DNA of 17,031 nt, taken from positions 1-17,031 of the forward strand of contig DAWAJD010000034.1 of the NCBI GenBank assembly GCA_052289195.1, in the 5' to 3' direction. The DNA comes from UBA4644 sp900555855 (GTDB taxonomy: Bacteria; Bacillota; Clostridia; Oscillospirales; Butyricicoccaceae). Below, one piece after another: positions 1 to 6,365 of this stretch. Positions within the stretch are counted from its first letter, which is position 1; the number at the start of each line of letters is the position of its first letter. The notes under the pieces were generated by a model. It was not told the origin of the DNA. It did no database searches and saw only the letters and a list, made by a program, of their open reading frames with translations. The translations under genes and the position numbers were made by a program.

Positions 1-5
1 CGTTC

Positions 6-81
6 GTCCACTTTCCACCGGCGGAAAGTGGACAGAAAGGCCGCCGGGGGGCCTTTGTACCAAAGGCGAAATGCCCCCCGG
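6..81. repeat. Nested inverted repeats, probable interspersed intergenic element
   Basis: Three inverted repeats lie side by side. GTCCACTTTCC (6-16) pairs perfectly with 23-33. GCCTTTG (51-57) pairs with CAAAGGC (61-67) around a TAC loop. CCGGGGGG (44-51) pairs with CCCCCCGG (74-81), enclosing the second hairpin. No convincing gene covers them. The compact palindromic layout resembles dispersed intergenic repeats of gut Clostridia, but copy number cannot be judged from one window. It could also be part of a terminator for a gene upstream of the window. Confidence 0.5.
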
Positions 82-125
82 ACCCCCCGTTCGCTTGCTC
101 TAAGGCGGCTTTCATCTGAACAACA

Positions 126-186
126 GCCCCGCGTCTGCCGCGGGGCTTCGCTTTTCCCCGCGGGGGACGAAGGATGCCCCGCGGGG
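126..186 (+). terminator. GC-rich hairpin cluster, possible terminator of an upstream gene
   Basis: GCCCCGCG (126-133) pairs perfectly with CGCGGGGC (139-146) around a five-base loop and is followed by CTTTT (151-155), which is terminator-like on the plus strand. Two further CCCCGCGGGG palindromes follow at 156-165 and 177-186; they could pair with each other as a ten-base stem. The T-run is short, so termination is plausible rather than certain. From here to the promoter at 284 I see no gene. Confidence 0.4.
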
Positions 187-283
187 TTGATCTGGGGCGG
201 CTTTTTGGAGAAATTTATGGATTTTGACGGATTTTTTCGGCAAAAAGGCAAAAAACTACCCTGCGATTTAGCACTTAAAAGCG

Positions 284-312
284 TTGACATTTGAAATTTG
301 CCTTGCTATAAT
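284..312 (+). promoter_or_regulatory. Consensus housekeeping promoter of the aromatic transporter operon
   Basis: A perfect TTGACA (284-289) is followed after exactly 17 bases by a perfect TATAAT (307-312). A TG one base upstream of the -10 (304-305) makes it an extended -10 as well. Such a strong promoter suits control exercised downstream, by attenuation in the leader. Transcription would begin near 319, giving a leader of about 230 bases before the first transporter gene. Confidence 0.9.
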
Positions 313-386
313 CAAGCCATCCTTTCAAAGACAGCGATTTTCCGGCGCACGGAGCGGTCTCCGGCCCGGAGCTTGGGAGTATTGTT

Positions 387-461
387 ATGAACCGTATGCA
401 CAACAGCTATTATTATGCGTACTTTTACTTTACTGGGTCATTCAGTAAGGGTAATTTGTGA
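387..461 (+). CDS. Tyr/Phe-rich leader peptide (24 aa) of an attenuator
   Basis: This small open reading frame starts at ATG 387 behind GGGAG (375-379, seven bases upstream) and stops at TGA 459-461. Residues 7-15 read SYYYAYFYF, and Phe recurs at residue 19: five Tyr and three Phe in 24 codons. All eight aromatic codons fall between 408 and 443. Low charged Tyr- or Phe-tRNA would stall the ribosome there, as in the classical pheA and trp leaders. An 8-pair hairpin (428-450) overlaps the end of the coding region, an antiterminator can form at 455-465 with 493-503, and an intrinsic terminator follows at 494-523. The promoter, ribosome site, codon bias and terminator are seen directly; the regulatory role is inferred. 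It is far too short for ordinary gene callers. Confidence 0.8.
   Translation: MNRMHNSYYYAYFYFTGSFSKGNL
428..450 (+). promoter_or_regulatory. Pause-type hairpin within the leader peptide
   Basis: CTTTACTG (428-435) pairs with CAGTAAGG (443-450), seven Watson-Crick pairs plus one G-T, around a seven-base loop. It forms just after the Tyr/Phe codons. In known attenuators such a hairpin pauses RNA polymerase until the leading ribosome catches up. A ribosome stalled on the aromatic codons would melt it. Confidence 0.5.
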
Positions 462-503
462 TGCAGAAATGAGCTGAGTCAGTTCAATGAGATGCGGCAC
501 AGG
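455..503 (+). promoter_or_regulatory. Predicted antiterminator
   Basis: Bases 455-465, spanning the leader peptide stop codon, can pair with 493-503, the left arm of the terminator. There are seven Watson-Crick pairs, three G-T pairs and one A-G mismatch. A smaller hairpin (470-476 with 480-486) fits inside the loop. A ribosome that finishes the peptide would sit on 459-461 and block this pairing, so the terminator forms; one stalled at the Tyr/Phe codons would leave it free. The pairing was found by eye and not folded thermodynamically. Confidence 0.5.
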
Positions 504-523
504 TTATCCTGTGCCGCTTTTTT
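494..523 (+). terminator. Intrinsic terminator in the leader (attenuator)
   Basis: A perfect ten-base stem, GCGGCACAGG (494-503) with CCTGTGCCGC (508-517), closes a TTAT loop and is followed by six T. It lies between the promoter and the first transporter gene, with no gene ending upstream except the leader peptide. It therefore acts as a conditional terminator rather than an operon end. Confidence 0.88.
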
Positions 524-548
524 AATCCAAAAAAGGAGACGAACCAAA

Positions 549-1520
549 ATGAAAAAGAAACTGATTTCCATCCTTCTGGCTGCCTGTCTGCTGCTGGCGC
601 TGGCGGCCTGCGGCGGCAATAATGCCGGCGGCACGCAGGACAAGACCTATGTGGTTGGCGTCTGCCAGCTGGTCCAGCACGATGCGCTGGACGCCGCCAC
701 GCGCGGCTTTGAGGAAGCGCTGAAGGCCGAGCTGGGCGACGCGGTAGAGATCCGGGTCCAGAACGCTTCCAACGACATCCCCACCTGCTCCACCATCGTC
801 AGCGGCTTCGTGGCCGACGGCGTGGATCTGATCATGGCAAACGCCACGCCCGCCCTGCAGGCTGCGGCCGCCGCCACGCAGGAGATCCCCATCCTCGGGA
901 CCTCCATCACCGAATACGGCGTGGCGCTGGACCTCAAGGACTTTAACGGCACCGTGGGCGGCAACATCTCCGGCACCTCCGACCTGGCTCCGCTGGATCA
1001 GCAGGCGGAGATGATCCCCGAGCTGATCGAGGATGTCCGGACGGTCGGCATCCTCTACTGCTCCGCCGAGCCGAACTCCGTCTATCAGGCCGAGGTGGTG
1101 AAGGCCAAGCTGGAAAGCATGGGCATCGCCGTTCAGGTCTATACCTTCGCCGATTCCAACGATGTGGCAGCCGTCACCGCAACGGCCTGCGCCGAAAACG
1201 AAGCGCTCTATATCCCCACGGACAACACCGCCGCCTCCTGCGCCGAGGCCATCAATAATGTGGCCGAGCCGGCCGGCGTTGCCATCATTGCCGGCGAGGA
1301 GGGCATCTGCCGCGGCTGCGGCATCGCCGCCCTGAGCATCAGCTACTACGACATCGGCTACACCACCGGCCAGATGGCCGCGAGGATCCTTCGGGGCGAG
1401 GCAGATATCTCCACCATGCCCATTGAATACTATCCCAACCCGGTGAAGAAATACAATCCCACCCTCTGCGAAGCGCTGAATATCGTCGTCCCTGAGGGAT
1501 ATGTGGCCATCGGCGACTGA
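549..1520 (+). CDS. TrpX-type ABC transporter substrate-binding lipoprotein
   Basis: A 323-residue extracytoplasmic binding protein of the ABC_sub_bind (TrpX-like, PF04392) family that would hand its ligand to the permease and ATPase encoded downstream. A lysine-rich start and hydrophobic stretch lead to the lipobox LAAC, with Cys21 the expected lipidated residue, so it should be anchored to the outer face of the membrane. ATG 549 is chosen because AAGGAGA (533-539) lies nine bases upstream; the longer in-frame start at 492 falls inside the terminator hairpin. Family members in streptococci are linked to tryptophan uptake. The Tyr/Phe leader here argues instead for tyrosine or phenylalanine, or a related aromatic compound. 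Family assignment is firm; the ligand is inferred. Confidence 0.85.
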   Translation: MKKKLISILLAACLLLALAACGGNNAGGTQDKTYVVGVCQLVQHDALDAATRGFEEALKAELGDAVEIRVQNASNDIPTCSTIVSGFVADGVDLIMANATPALQAAAAATQEIPILGTSITEYGVALDLKDFNGTVGGNISGTSDLAPLDQQAEMIPELIEDVRTVGILYCSAEPNSVYQAEVVKAKLESMGIAVQVYTFADSNDVAAVTATACAENEALYIPTDNTAASCAEAINNVAEPAGVAIIAGEEGICRGCGIAALSISYYDIGYTTGQMAARILRGEADISTMPIEYYPNPVKKYNPTLCEALNIVVPEGYVAIGD

Positions 1521-1533
1521 CCCTCCCCAATCC

Positions 1534-1547
1534 GCGGCCCCGGCCGC
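1534..1547 (+). other. Intercistronic GC palindrome
   Basis: GCGGCC and GGCCGC (1534-1539, 1542-1547) form a short GC hairpin between the binding protein and permease genes, with no T-run. Such hairpins often protect the 3' end of the upstream message, giving more binding protein than permease. That role is an inference. Confidence 0.35.
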
Positions 1548-1569
1548 TTCATGAAACGAGGTCTTTTCT

Positions 1570-2574
1570 ATGGAACTGACGGCTTATCTCACATCGCTGA
1601 GCGTTTTTCAGCTGTTTTCCCGGATGCCGGCCGCCGCAGCGCAGGGGCTGCTTTGGGGCCTGATGGCCTTGGGCGTGTTCCTCACCTTCCGGGTGCTGGA
1701 CATTGCCGATCTGACGGTGGACGGCTCCTTCGCCACCGGCGGCGCGGTGACGGTCATGCTGCTGTTGGCGGGCTGGCCGGCCTGGGCGGCGCTGCTGGCG
1801 GCGCTGCTGGCAGGCGTTGTTACCGGGCTGATCACCGGAGAGCTCCACACCCGCTTCGGCATCCCCGTGATCCTTTCCGGCATCCTGACCCAGTTCGCGC
1901 TCTATTCCATCAACCTGCGCATCATGACCAAGGCGAACCAGACGGCCAGCATCAAGAAGTTCGGCACCGTCTGGGATCCCGCCACCCACGGAAAGGGCTT
2001 TCTCGTTTCGTCCCTCTATATTCCGCAGGCCATCGCAGTGGGCGTGCTGCTGGCGGCGGCAGTCATTGCCCTGCTCTATTGGTATTTCGGTACAGAGCAT
2101 GGCAGCGCCATGCGGGCCACCGGCTCCAATCCGGCCATGAGCCGGGCGCTGGGCATCAACACAAACCGGTTCAAGGTGATGGGGCTGGGGCTGTCCAACG
2201 GGCTGGTGGCGCTGGCCGGCGGGCTCATGACGCAATATCAGGGCACGGCGGATGTGAATATGGGCCGCGGCTCCATCGTCATCGGGCTGGCGGCCATCAT
2301 CATCGGCGAGGTCCTGTGCTCGGCCATCTTCAAAAAGGGCTGCAACTTTGCGGTGCGGCTGGCCTTTGTGGTGCTGGGCGGCGTGATCTATTACGCGGTG
2401 ATGACCGTGATCCTGTGGTTCAAGCTGGATCCCAACGACCTGAAGCTGTTCACCGCGCTGATCGTGGCCGTCTTCCTGGCCATCCCCCATTTCCAGGCCC
2501 AGCTGAAAAACTCCTTCCACAAGAATAAGCATCCCAAGGATGCTCCGGAGAAAGGCGGCGACCATCATGCTTGA
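1570..2574 (+). CDS. TrpY-type ABC transporter permease
   Basis: A 334-residue inner-membrane permease of the BPD_transp_2 / LivH-like family, forming the channel of the importer. Long hydrophobic segments run through the protein, for example residues 55-85, 150-175, 210-260 and 265-310, with the conserved loop containing RATGSNPAMSRALGIN near residue 178 that contacts the ATPase in this family. GAGG (1558-1561) precedes ATG 1570 by eight bases. The C-terminal tail is charged and cytoplasmic. The stop overlaps the ATPase start by eight bases, so the two are translationally coupled. A second ATG at 1551 opens a different frame and is not used. Confidence 0.87.
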   Translation: MELTAYLTSLSVFQLFSRMPAAAAQGLLWGLMALGVFLTFRVLDIADLTVDGSFATGGAVTVMLLLAGWPAWAALLAALLAGVVTGLITGELHTRFGIPVILSGILTQFALYSINLRIMTKANQTASIKKFGTVWDPATHGKGFLVSSLYIPQAIAVGVLLAAAVIALLYWYFGTEHGSAMRATGSNPAMSRALGINTNRFKVMGLGLSNGLVALAGGLMTQYQGTADVNMGRGSIVIGLAAIIIGEVLCSAIFKKGCNFAVRLAFVVLGGVIYYAVMTVILWFKLDPNDLKLFTALIVAVFLAIPHFQAQLKNSFHKNKHPKDAPEKGGDHHA

Positions 2575-3361
2575 GCTGCATCATCTGTGCAAGACCTTCA
2601 ACAAGGGCACCATCAACGAAAAGCCCGCCCTGCAGGATTTGGAGCTGTATCTGGCGCCGGGAGATTTTGTCACCGTCATCGGCGGCAACGGCGCGGGGAA
2701 ATCCACCATGCTCAATGCGGTGGCCGGCGTCTGGCCCGTGGACAGCGGGACCATCTCCATCGACGGCGTGGATGTGACGGCCATGCCGGAATATAAGCGG
2801 GCCCAGTTTATCGGCCGGGTCTTTCAGGATCCCATGATGGGCACCGCCCCGGATATGCAGATCGAGGAAAACATGGCGCTGGCCCTGCGCCGGGGCAAAA
2901 AGCGCACCTTCCGCTGGCAGATCACCCGGCAGGAGCGGGCCTTCTTCCGGGAGGAGCTGCGGCTCTTGGGCCTGGGTCTGGAGGATCGGATGACCTCCAA
3001 GGTGGGGCTGCTCTCCGGCGGACAGCGGCAGGCGCTGACGCTGCTCATGGCTTCCCTGCAGCAGCCCAAGCTCCTCCTGCTGGACGAGCACACGGCGGCG
3101 CTGGATCCGGCCACGGCGGCGAAGGTGCTGGAGCTTTCCGACCGGATCGTGGCGGAAAACCGCCTGACCGCCATGATGATCACCCACAATATGACGGACG
3201 CCATCCGCCACGGCAACCGGCTGATCATGATGAACAACGGGAAGATCGTCCTGGATATTTCCGGCGAGGAGAAGAAAAAGCTCACCAAAACCGAGCTGCT
3301 GGAGCGGTTTGCCGTGTCCACCGGCGTTCAGGAGGAGACGGATTCGCTCATCCTCTCCTGA
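2567..3361 (+). CDS. TrpZ-type ABC transporter ATP-binding protein
   Basis: A 264-residue cytoplasmic ATPase that powers the importer. Visible motifs in order: Walker A GGNGAGKS (residues 39-46), signature LSGGQRQ (about 148-154), Walker B LLLLDEHTA (about 168-176) and the switch histidine in MITHNM (about 206). DEHTAALDP, instead of the more common DEPTSALDP, is typical of the TrpZ-like group. The start at ATG 2567, behind AAAGGCGG, overlaps the permease stop; a longer in-frame start at 2540 would add nine residues lacking family similarity. The gene closes the three-gene operon and is followed at once by a strong terminator. Confidence 0.88.
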   Translation: MLELHHLCKTFNKGTINEKPALQDLELYLAPGDFVTVIGGNGAGKSTMLNAVAGVWPVDSGTISIDGVDVTAMPEYKRAQFIGRVFQDPMMGTAPDMQIEENMALALRRGKKRTFRWQITRQERAFFREELRLLGLGLEDRMTSKVGLLSGGQRQALTLLMASLQQPKLLLLDEHTAALDPATAAKVLELSDRIVAENRLTAMMITHNMTDAIRHGNRLIMMNNGKIVLDISGEEKKKLTKTELLERFAVSTGVQEETDSLILS

Positions 3362-3373
3362 AAGATCACAGAC

Positions 3374-3412
3374 AAAAAGGACGCCATCCGAACTGGATGG
3401 CGTCCTTTTTTT
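3374..3412. terminator. Bidirectional terminator between convergent genes
   Basis: GGACGCCATCC (3379-3389) and GGATGGCGTCC (3395-3405) form a perfect 11-base stem with a GAACT loop. It is flanked by AAAAA on the left and TTTTTTT (3406-3412) on the right, so it can stop transcription of the ABC operon (plus) and of the convergent lipoprotein gene (minus). Confidence 0.92.
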
Positions 3413-3482
3413 GACCGGTCATCGGGCGGCTGCCGGCAAAGGCGGGCAGCGCGCGTCCCAGACTTTCGGGCGTTTGCCGGGA

Positions 3483-4205
3483 TCAGGGCAGGAAAATGCG
3501 GAGGATCTGCCGGATCTGGCCGTTTTCCACCATGACCGTGGTGGAAACGGGAGAAAAGCCGGGATCGTCGGTGCTGCCGGCCAGAGCCAGCAGCTCTGCG
3601 GCGGAGCGGGTCTGCTCCGGCTGGGAAATGTCGGAGGCGTCCACAAAGGTGAAGTCCTCCGCCAGCGGCAGCGTCAGCCGGCCGGCCTCATAGTAATTGG
3701 CTTCGCCGTCCAGCCCAACGCTGAAATAGCCGTTGTCGTTCTCCTGGGTGGAAAGCTGCAGACCGTCCAGCCCCACGCCGCCGTTGATGGTGACGCCGCC
3801 GAACTCGTCCTGCTGAAGGGTCTCCACGGTGAACTCCCGGCCGCCGGAGACCACGATATCGCCCGGCTGCAGCGTGGCGATGTCTACGATGTCATAGTGC
3901 TCGGTGTCGTAGACCGTCAGCTCCAGCAGGGTCTTCCCACCCTGCTCCTTGGCAGAGGCCAGATCCGGCACGGCGGCCAGCGCGGCGTCGGTAAGGTCAT
4001 CCAGCGTCAGATCGGAGGGCAGAGGCTCCACTTTGCGGCCCTGGGGCTCGTCGCTGCCGGGGTCGCCGCCGGGCTGCGGCTCCTGCTGATCCTGCGGATC
4101 ATCCCGCACATTGGGGATCGGATCGTTCTTTTTGCTGCAGGCGCAAAGGGCCAGCATTCCAAAAACCAGCGCCAGCGCCAGCATGGATCTGAAGAAATGT
4201 TTCAT
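3483..4205 (-). CDS. Predicted lipoprotein of unknown function
   Basis: A 240-residue protein exported and probably lipid-anchored: a basic N-terminus and hydrophobic core end in the lipobox LCAC, with Cys23 the modified residue. A Pro/Asp/Gln/Gly-rich linker (about 26-55) follows, then a mixed domain without a motif I recognise. ATG at 4205 is preceded by AAAAGGAGG five bases away; upstream in-frame codons run through the tRNA and are not coding. A weak promoter (TTGCAT, 17 bases, CATATG, at 4226-4254 on the minus strand) may serve it. It converges on the ABC operon and shares its terminator. No function is proposed. Confidence 0.75.
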   Translation of the reverse strand: MKHFFRSMLALALVFGMLALCACSKKNDPIPNVRDDPQDQQEPQPGGDPGSDEPQGRKVEPLPSDLTLDDLTDAALAAVPDLASAKEQGGKTLLELTVYDTEHYDIVDIATLQPGDIVVSGGREFTVETLQQDEFGGVTINGGVGLDGLQLSTQENDNGYFSVGLDGEANYYEAGRLTLPLAEDFTFVDASDISQPEQTRSAAELLALAGSTDDPGFSPVSTTVMVENGQIRQILRIFLP

Positions 4206-4255
4206 AGCGTCCTCCTTTTCGGTTTCATATGCGCAATTTTCGGACAAAATGCAAA

Positions 4256-4277
4256 GGAACAGCCCTTCGGCTGTTCC
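4256..4277 (-). terminator. Probable terminator of tRNA-Arg
   Basis: GGAACAGCC (4256-4264) pairs perfectly with GGCTGTTCC (4269-4277). On the minus strand the hairpin lies about 30 bases past the tRNA and is followed by TTTGCATTTTG, an interrupted T-run. It separates the tRNA from the lipoprotein gene. Confidence 0.6.
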
Positions 4278-4306
4278 TTGCACACAGCTGCCGGATAAAA
4301 CCGACA

Positions 4307-4383
4307 TGGTACGGCGTAAGGGATTCGAACCCCCGACCTTTTGGTTCGTAGCCAAACACTCTATCCAGCTGAGCTAACGCCGC
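4307..4383 (-). tRNA. tRNA-Arg (anticodon ACG)
   Basis: On the minus strand this 77-base segment folds as a cloverleaf. The acceptor GCGGCGT pairs with ACGCCGT (the first pair is a G-U wobble), U8-A9 is followed by the D-arm starting GCTC, and a TTTGG/CCAAA anticodon stem holds the loop CTACGAA with anticodon ACG. The T-arm carries GGTTCGAATCC. The discriminator A and the CCA end are encoded (4310-4307). ACG reads CGU, CGC and CGA after A34 deamination to inosine, which requires TadA. Confidence 0.95.
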
Positions 4384-4400
4384 ATTTACCGTGCTCAAAC

Positions 4401-4429
4401 AATATAGCACAGCCTTTTTCAAAAATCAA
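4401..4429 (-). promoter_or_regulatory. Promoter of tRNA-Arg
   Basis: On the minus strand TTGATT (4429-4424) and TATATT (4406-4401) are 17 bases apart, with TGC just before the -10, giving an extended -10. The start would lie about 10 bases before the tRNA. Confidence 0.75.
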
Positions 4430-4489
4430 GGGGCAAACGGAAAAAACTTTTGTTTTTTTGAAAAACCGGGGAGAAACCGTGGGATGCTA

Positions 4490-4518
4490 TTGAGAAACGC
4501 ACCGGTTTATACTATAAT
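4490..4518 (+). promoter_or_regulatory. Promoter of the eight-gene operon
   Basis: TTGAGA (4490-4495) and a perfect TATAAT (4513-4518) are separated by 17 bases, and the predicted start falls about 35 bases before the AI-2E-family gene. No other clear promoter is visible before the terminator at 12031, so the whole gene set may depend on it. Confidence 0.8.
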
Positions 4519-4561
4519 GACCTTGATCCTTTGATCTATTCTGTAAGGGAGGGACCCTTTT

Positions 4562-5788
4562 ATGAAAAATACCCGTCTGCTGGCGCTGGTGATCCTGCTG
4601 ATCACGCTGGTCGTGATGGTCTGGCGGTTCTGGGATGTGGTGATGCTGTTCTTTCTGGCGGCCATCATCGCCTATCTGCTGGGGCCGATCGTCCGGCTGC
4701 TGACCTTCCGCGGCAAGGTGCCCCGGGGGCTGGCCGTGGCGGTGACGGCGCTTCTGGTGGTGGGGCTCATCACCTGGGGCATGGTGCTGCTGGTGCCCTA
4801 TGTGGCGGAGCAGATCACCGGCGTGGTCAACGATCTGACCGCCTATGCCGGCACCTTTGACGAGCTGCTGGACCGGGCCAACGAGCTGCTGGCCTCCTGG
4901 CATCTGCCCCAGCCCGTTCTGGACTGGGCCACGGGCATCCTGAGCAAAAGCGACACCTACCTGATGAAGGTGGCCCAGGCGCTGCTGAACTGGCTGGTAA
5001 ACGCCACCTCCAGCATCTTTAATATCGTGGTGGTGATGATCCTCGTCATCTATTTTATGCTGGATGGGGCGAAGCTCATCCGCGGCGCGCTGGCCATGCT
5101 GCCGGACCGGGCGCGGATCCGGGCCACCCGGGTGGTGGAGGAATCCAACCGCTACACCTGGAAATATGTTGGCTCCAAGGTGCTGGTCTCGCTGGGAATG
5201 GCCATCGTCTCCTATATCGGCTTTTCCATCATCGGCCTGCGCTATGCCCTGCTGTTTGCGGGCATTTCCTTCATTCTGGATTTTATCCCCTATTTCGGCT
5301 CGCTGATCGCCGGCGTGGTGGAGGGCGTCTTTGCCCTGATCACCGGCGGCCTGAGCCTTGCCATCAAGGTGGCGGTGTTTGTGATCGTGGTGCAGCAGAT
5401 CGAGGGCAATGTAGTGGCGCCCAAGGTCCAGAGCGACGCGGTGAACATTCATCCGCTGGGCGTAATGTTTGCCCTTCTGGCCTGCAGCGAGCTCTGGGGC
5501 CCGGTGGGCATGCTGATCTCCACGCCGGTGGCGGTGGTCTTTAAGACGGTGATCCGGGAGATCTATAATTATATCCTGGGCGATCAGCGCCCCAGCCAGC
5601 TCCAGCCGGCGGAGGGCCCCGCGCCCCGGGCCGGCAAAAAGCGCAAAGGCAGGGCGCAGGAGCCTGCTGCGCCGGAAAAAGCGCCGGAAGCCCCGGCCGC
5701 TGCGGAAAAAGCGCCTGCAAAGCCGGAGGACGATCTTTCCGAGACCATCAGTCAGCTGACCCGCCCGGAGCCGCCGGCGAAAAAATAA
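4562..5788 (+). CDS. AI-2E family transporter (PF01594-type membrane protein)
   Basis: A 408-residue polytopic membrane protein of the AI-2E exporter / YtvI-like family. Two hydrophobic segments near the N-terminus, a soluble-looking middle and a cluster of segments from about 150 to 335 match the family plan, including the conserved DFIPYFGSLIAGV near residue 239 and the region around EGNVVAPKVQSDAVNIHP. Family members export small molecules or ions; the substrate here is unknown and the AI-2 name should not be read literally. ATG 4562 follows AAGGGAGGG (4545-4553). The last 65 residues form an Ala/Pro/Lys/Glu-rich, probably disordered cytoplasmic tail not needed for the fold. It is the first gene of the operon. 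Confidence 0.88.
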   Translation: MKNTRLLALVILLITLVVMVWRFWDVVMLFFLAAIIAYLLGPIVRLLTFRGKVPRGLAVAVTALLVVGLITWGMVLLVPYVAEQITGVVNDLTAYAGTFDELLDRANELLASWHLPQPVLDWATGILSKSDTYLMKVAQALLNWLVNATSSIFNIVVVMILVIYFMLDGAKLIRGALAMLPDRARIRATRVVEESNRYTWKYVGSKVLVSLGMAIVSYIGFSIIGLRYALLFAGISFILDFIPYFGSLIAGVVEGVFALITGGLSLAIKVAVFVIVVQQIEGNVVAPKVQSDAVNIHPLGVMFALLACSELWGPVGMLISTPVAVVFKTVIREIYNYILGDQRPSQLQPAEGPAPRAGKKRKGRAQEPAAPEKAPEAPAAAEKAPAKPEDDLSETISQLTRPEPPAKK

Positions 5789-5843
5789 GCACACGGCCGC
5801 GCCCCCTCGCATAGAGATAGAAGCAGAAGCGAGGTGGAGCGAA

Positions 5844-6362
5844 TTGAAATGGATGATCTTCGGCGCGGCCTGTCTGCTGGGGACGGTGCAGCATTTTCTC
5901 TATGAGCCCCTGGGCCGGCCCGCGGCCCTCCGGTGGCTGCTGCCCACATCGGAAAGCCCCTGGGAGCACTTCAAGCTGGCCTTCTGGCCCCTGTGCGCCG
6001 GGCTGGCCCTTTGGGGCGGGCTGCAGGGCGCGGCGGCCGGCGCGATCCTCTGCGCCTGCTGTCTGGCGGCGAGCCATGCCTTCTGCACCATGATGGGCAT
6101 TTACTTTTTCTACCGGGCGGCGCTGGGCGTAAAGCGCGCGGTGCTGTGGGTGGACATCGGCAATTTTTATGTGACCATGCTGCTGGGGTGGCGGCTGGGC
6201 CTGCGGACGCTGGGCGGCTGCTTCGGCCTGCTGCAGGCGGCGCTGGCGGCGGCGGTCCTGCTGGGCTGGGTGGCAGCGTTTTTGCTCCCGGAGGACAAAA
6301 CGCCGGTCTGGCCGCTGTTTGCAGATCCGTCAGCAGCGAAAAACAAAGGAAACAGAGAGTAG
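5844..6362 (+). CDS. DUF6512-like small membrane protein
   Basis: A 172-residue protein with about five hydrophobic segments. The N-terminal part carries H-x-LYEPLG and, further on, SESPWEHFKLAFWP (about residues 36-49), which I associate with the DUF6512 membrane family; no function is known to me. The likely start is TTG 5844, nine bases after GAGG (5831-5834). The in-frame ATG at 5853 would shorten it by three residues but lies 13 bases from the nearest ribosome site. It sits between the AI-2E-type gene (55 bases) and the ABC-F gene (3 bases). Confidence 0.72.
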   Translation: MKWMIFGAACLLGTVQHFLYEPLGRPAALRWLLPTSESPWEHFKLAFWPLCAGLALWGGLQGAAAGAILCACCLAASHAFCTMMGIYFFYRAALGVKRAVLWVDIGNFYVTMLLGWRLGLRTLGGCFGLLQAALAAAVLLGWVAAFLLPEDKTPVWPLFADPSAAKNKGNRE

Positions 6363-6365
6363 ATT

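Noticed and set aside
28..294. 88-residue open frame at the left edge
   Set aside because: It runs through the palindrome cluster and across the -35 of the promoter at 284, has no ribosome site and Arg/Pro/Gly-biased composition typical of GC-rich noncoding DNA.
492..548. Longer N-terminus of the TrpX-like protein
   Set aside because: The start lies inside the terminator hairpin and would place 19 residues before a complete lipoprotein signal peptide that has its own ribosome site.
319..548. T-box riboswitch in the ABC operon leader
   Set aside because: The conserved T-box motif (AGGGTGGNACCGCG-like) is absent; the translated Tyr/Phe frame explains the leader better.
1549..2568. 339-residue minus-strand frame over the permease gene
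   Set aside because: His/Gln/Arg-rich shadow of the plus-strand permease, which has clear family motifs and membrane segments.
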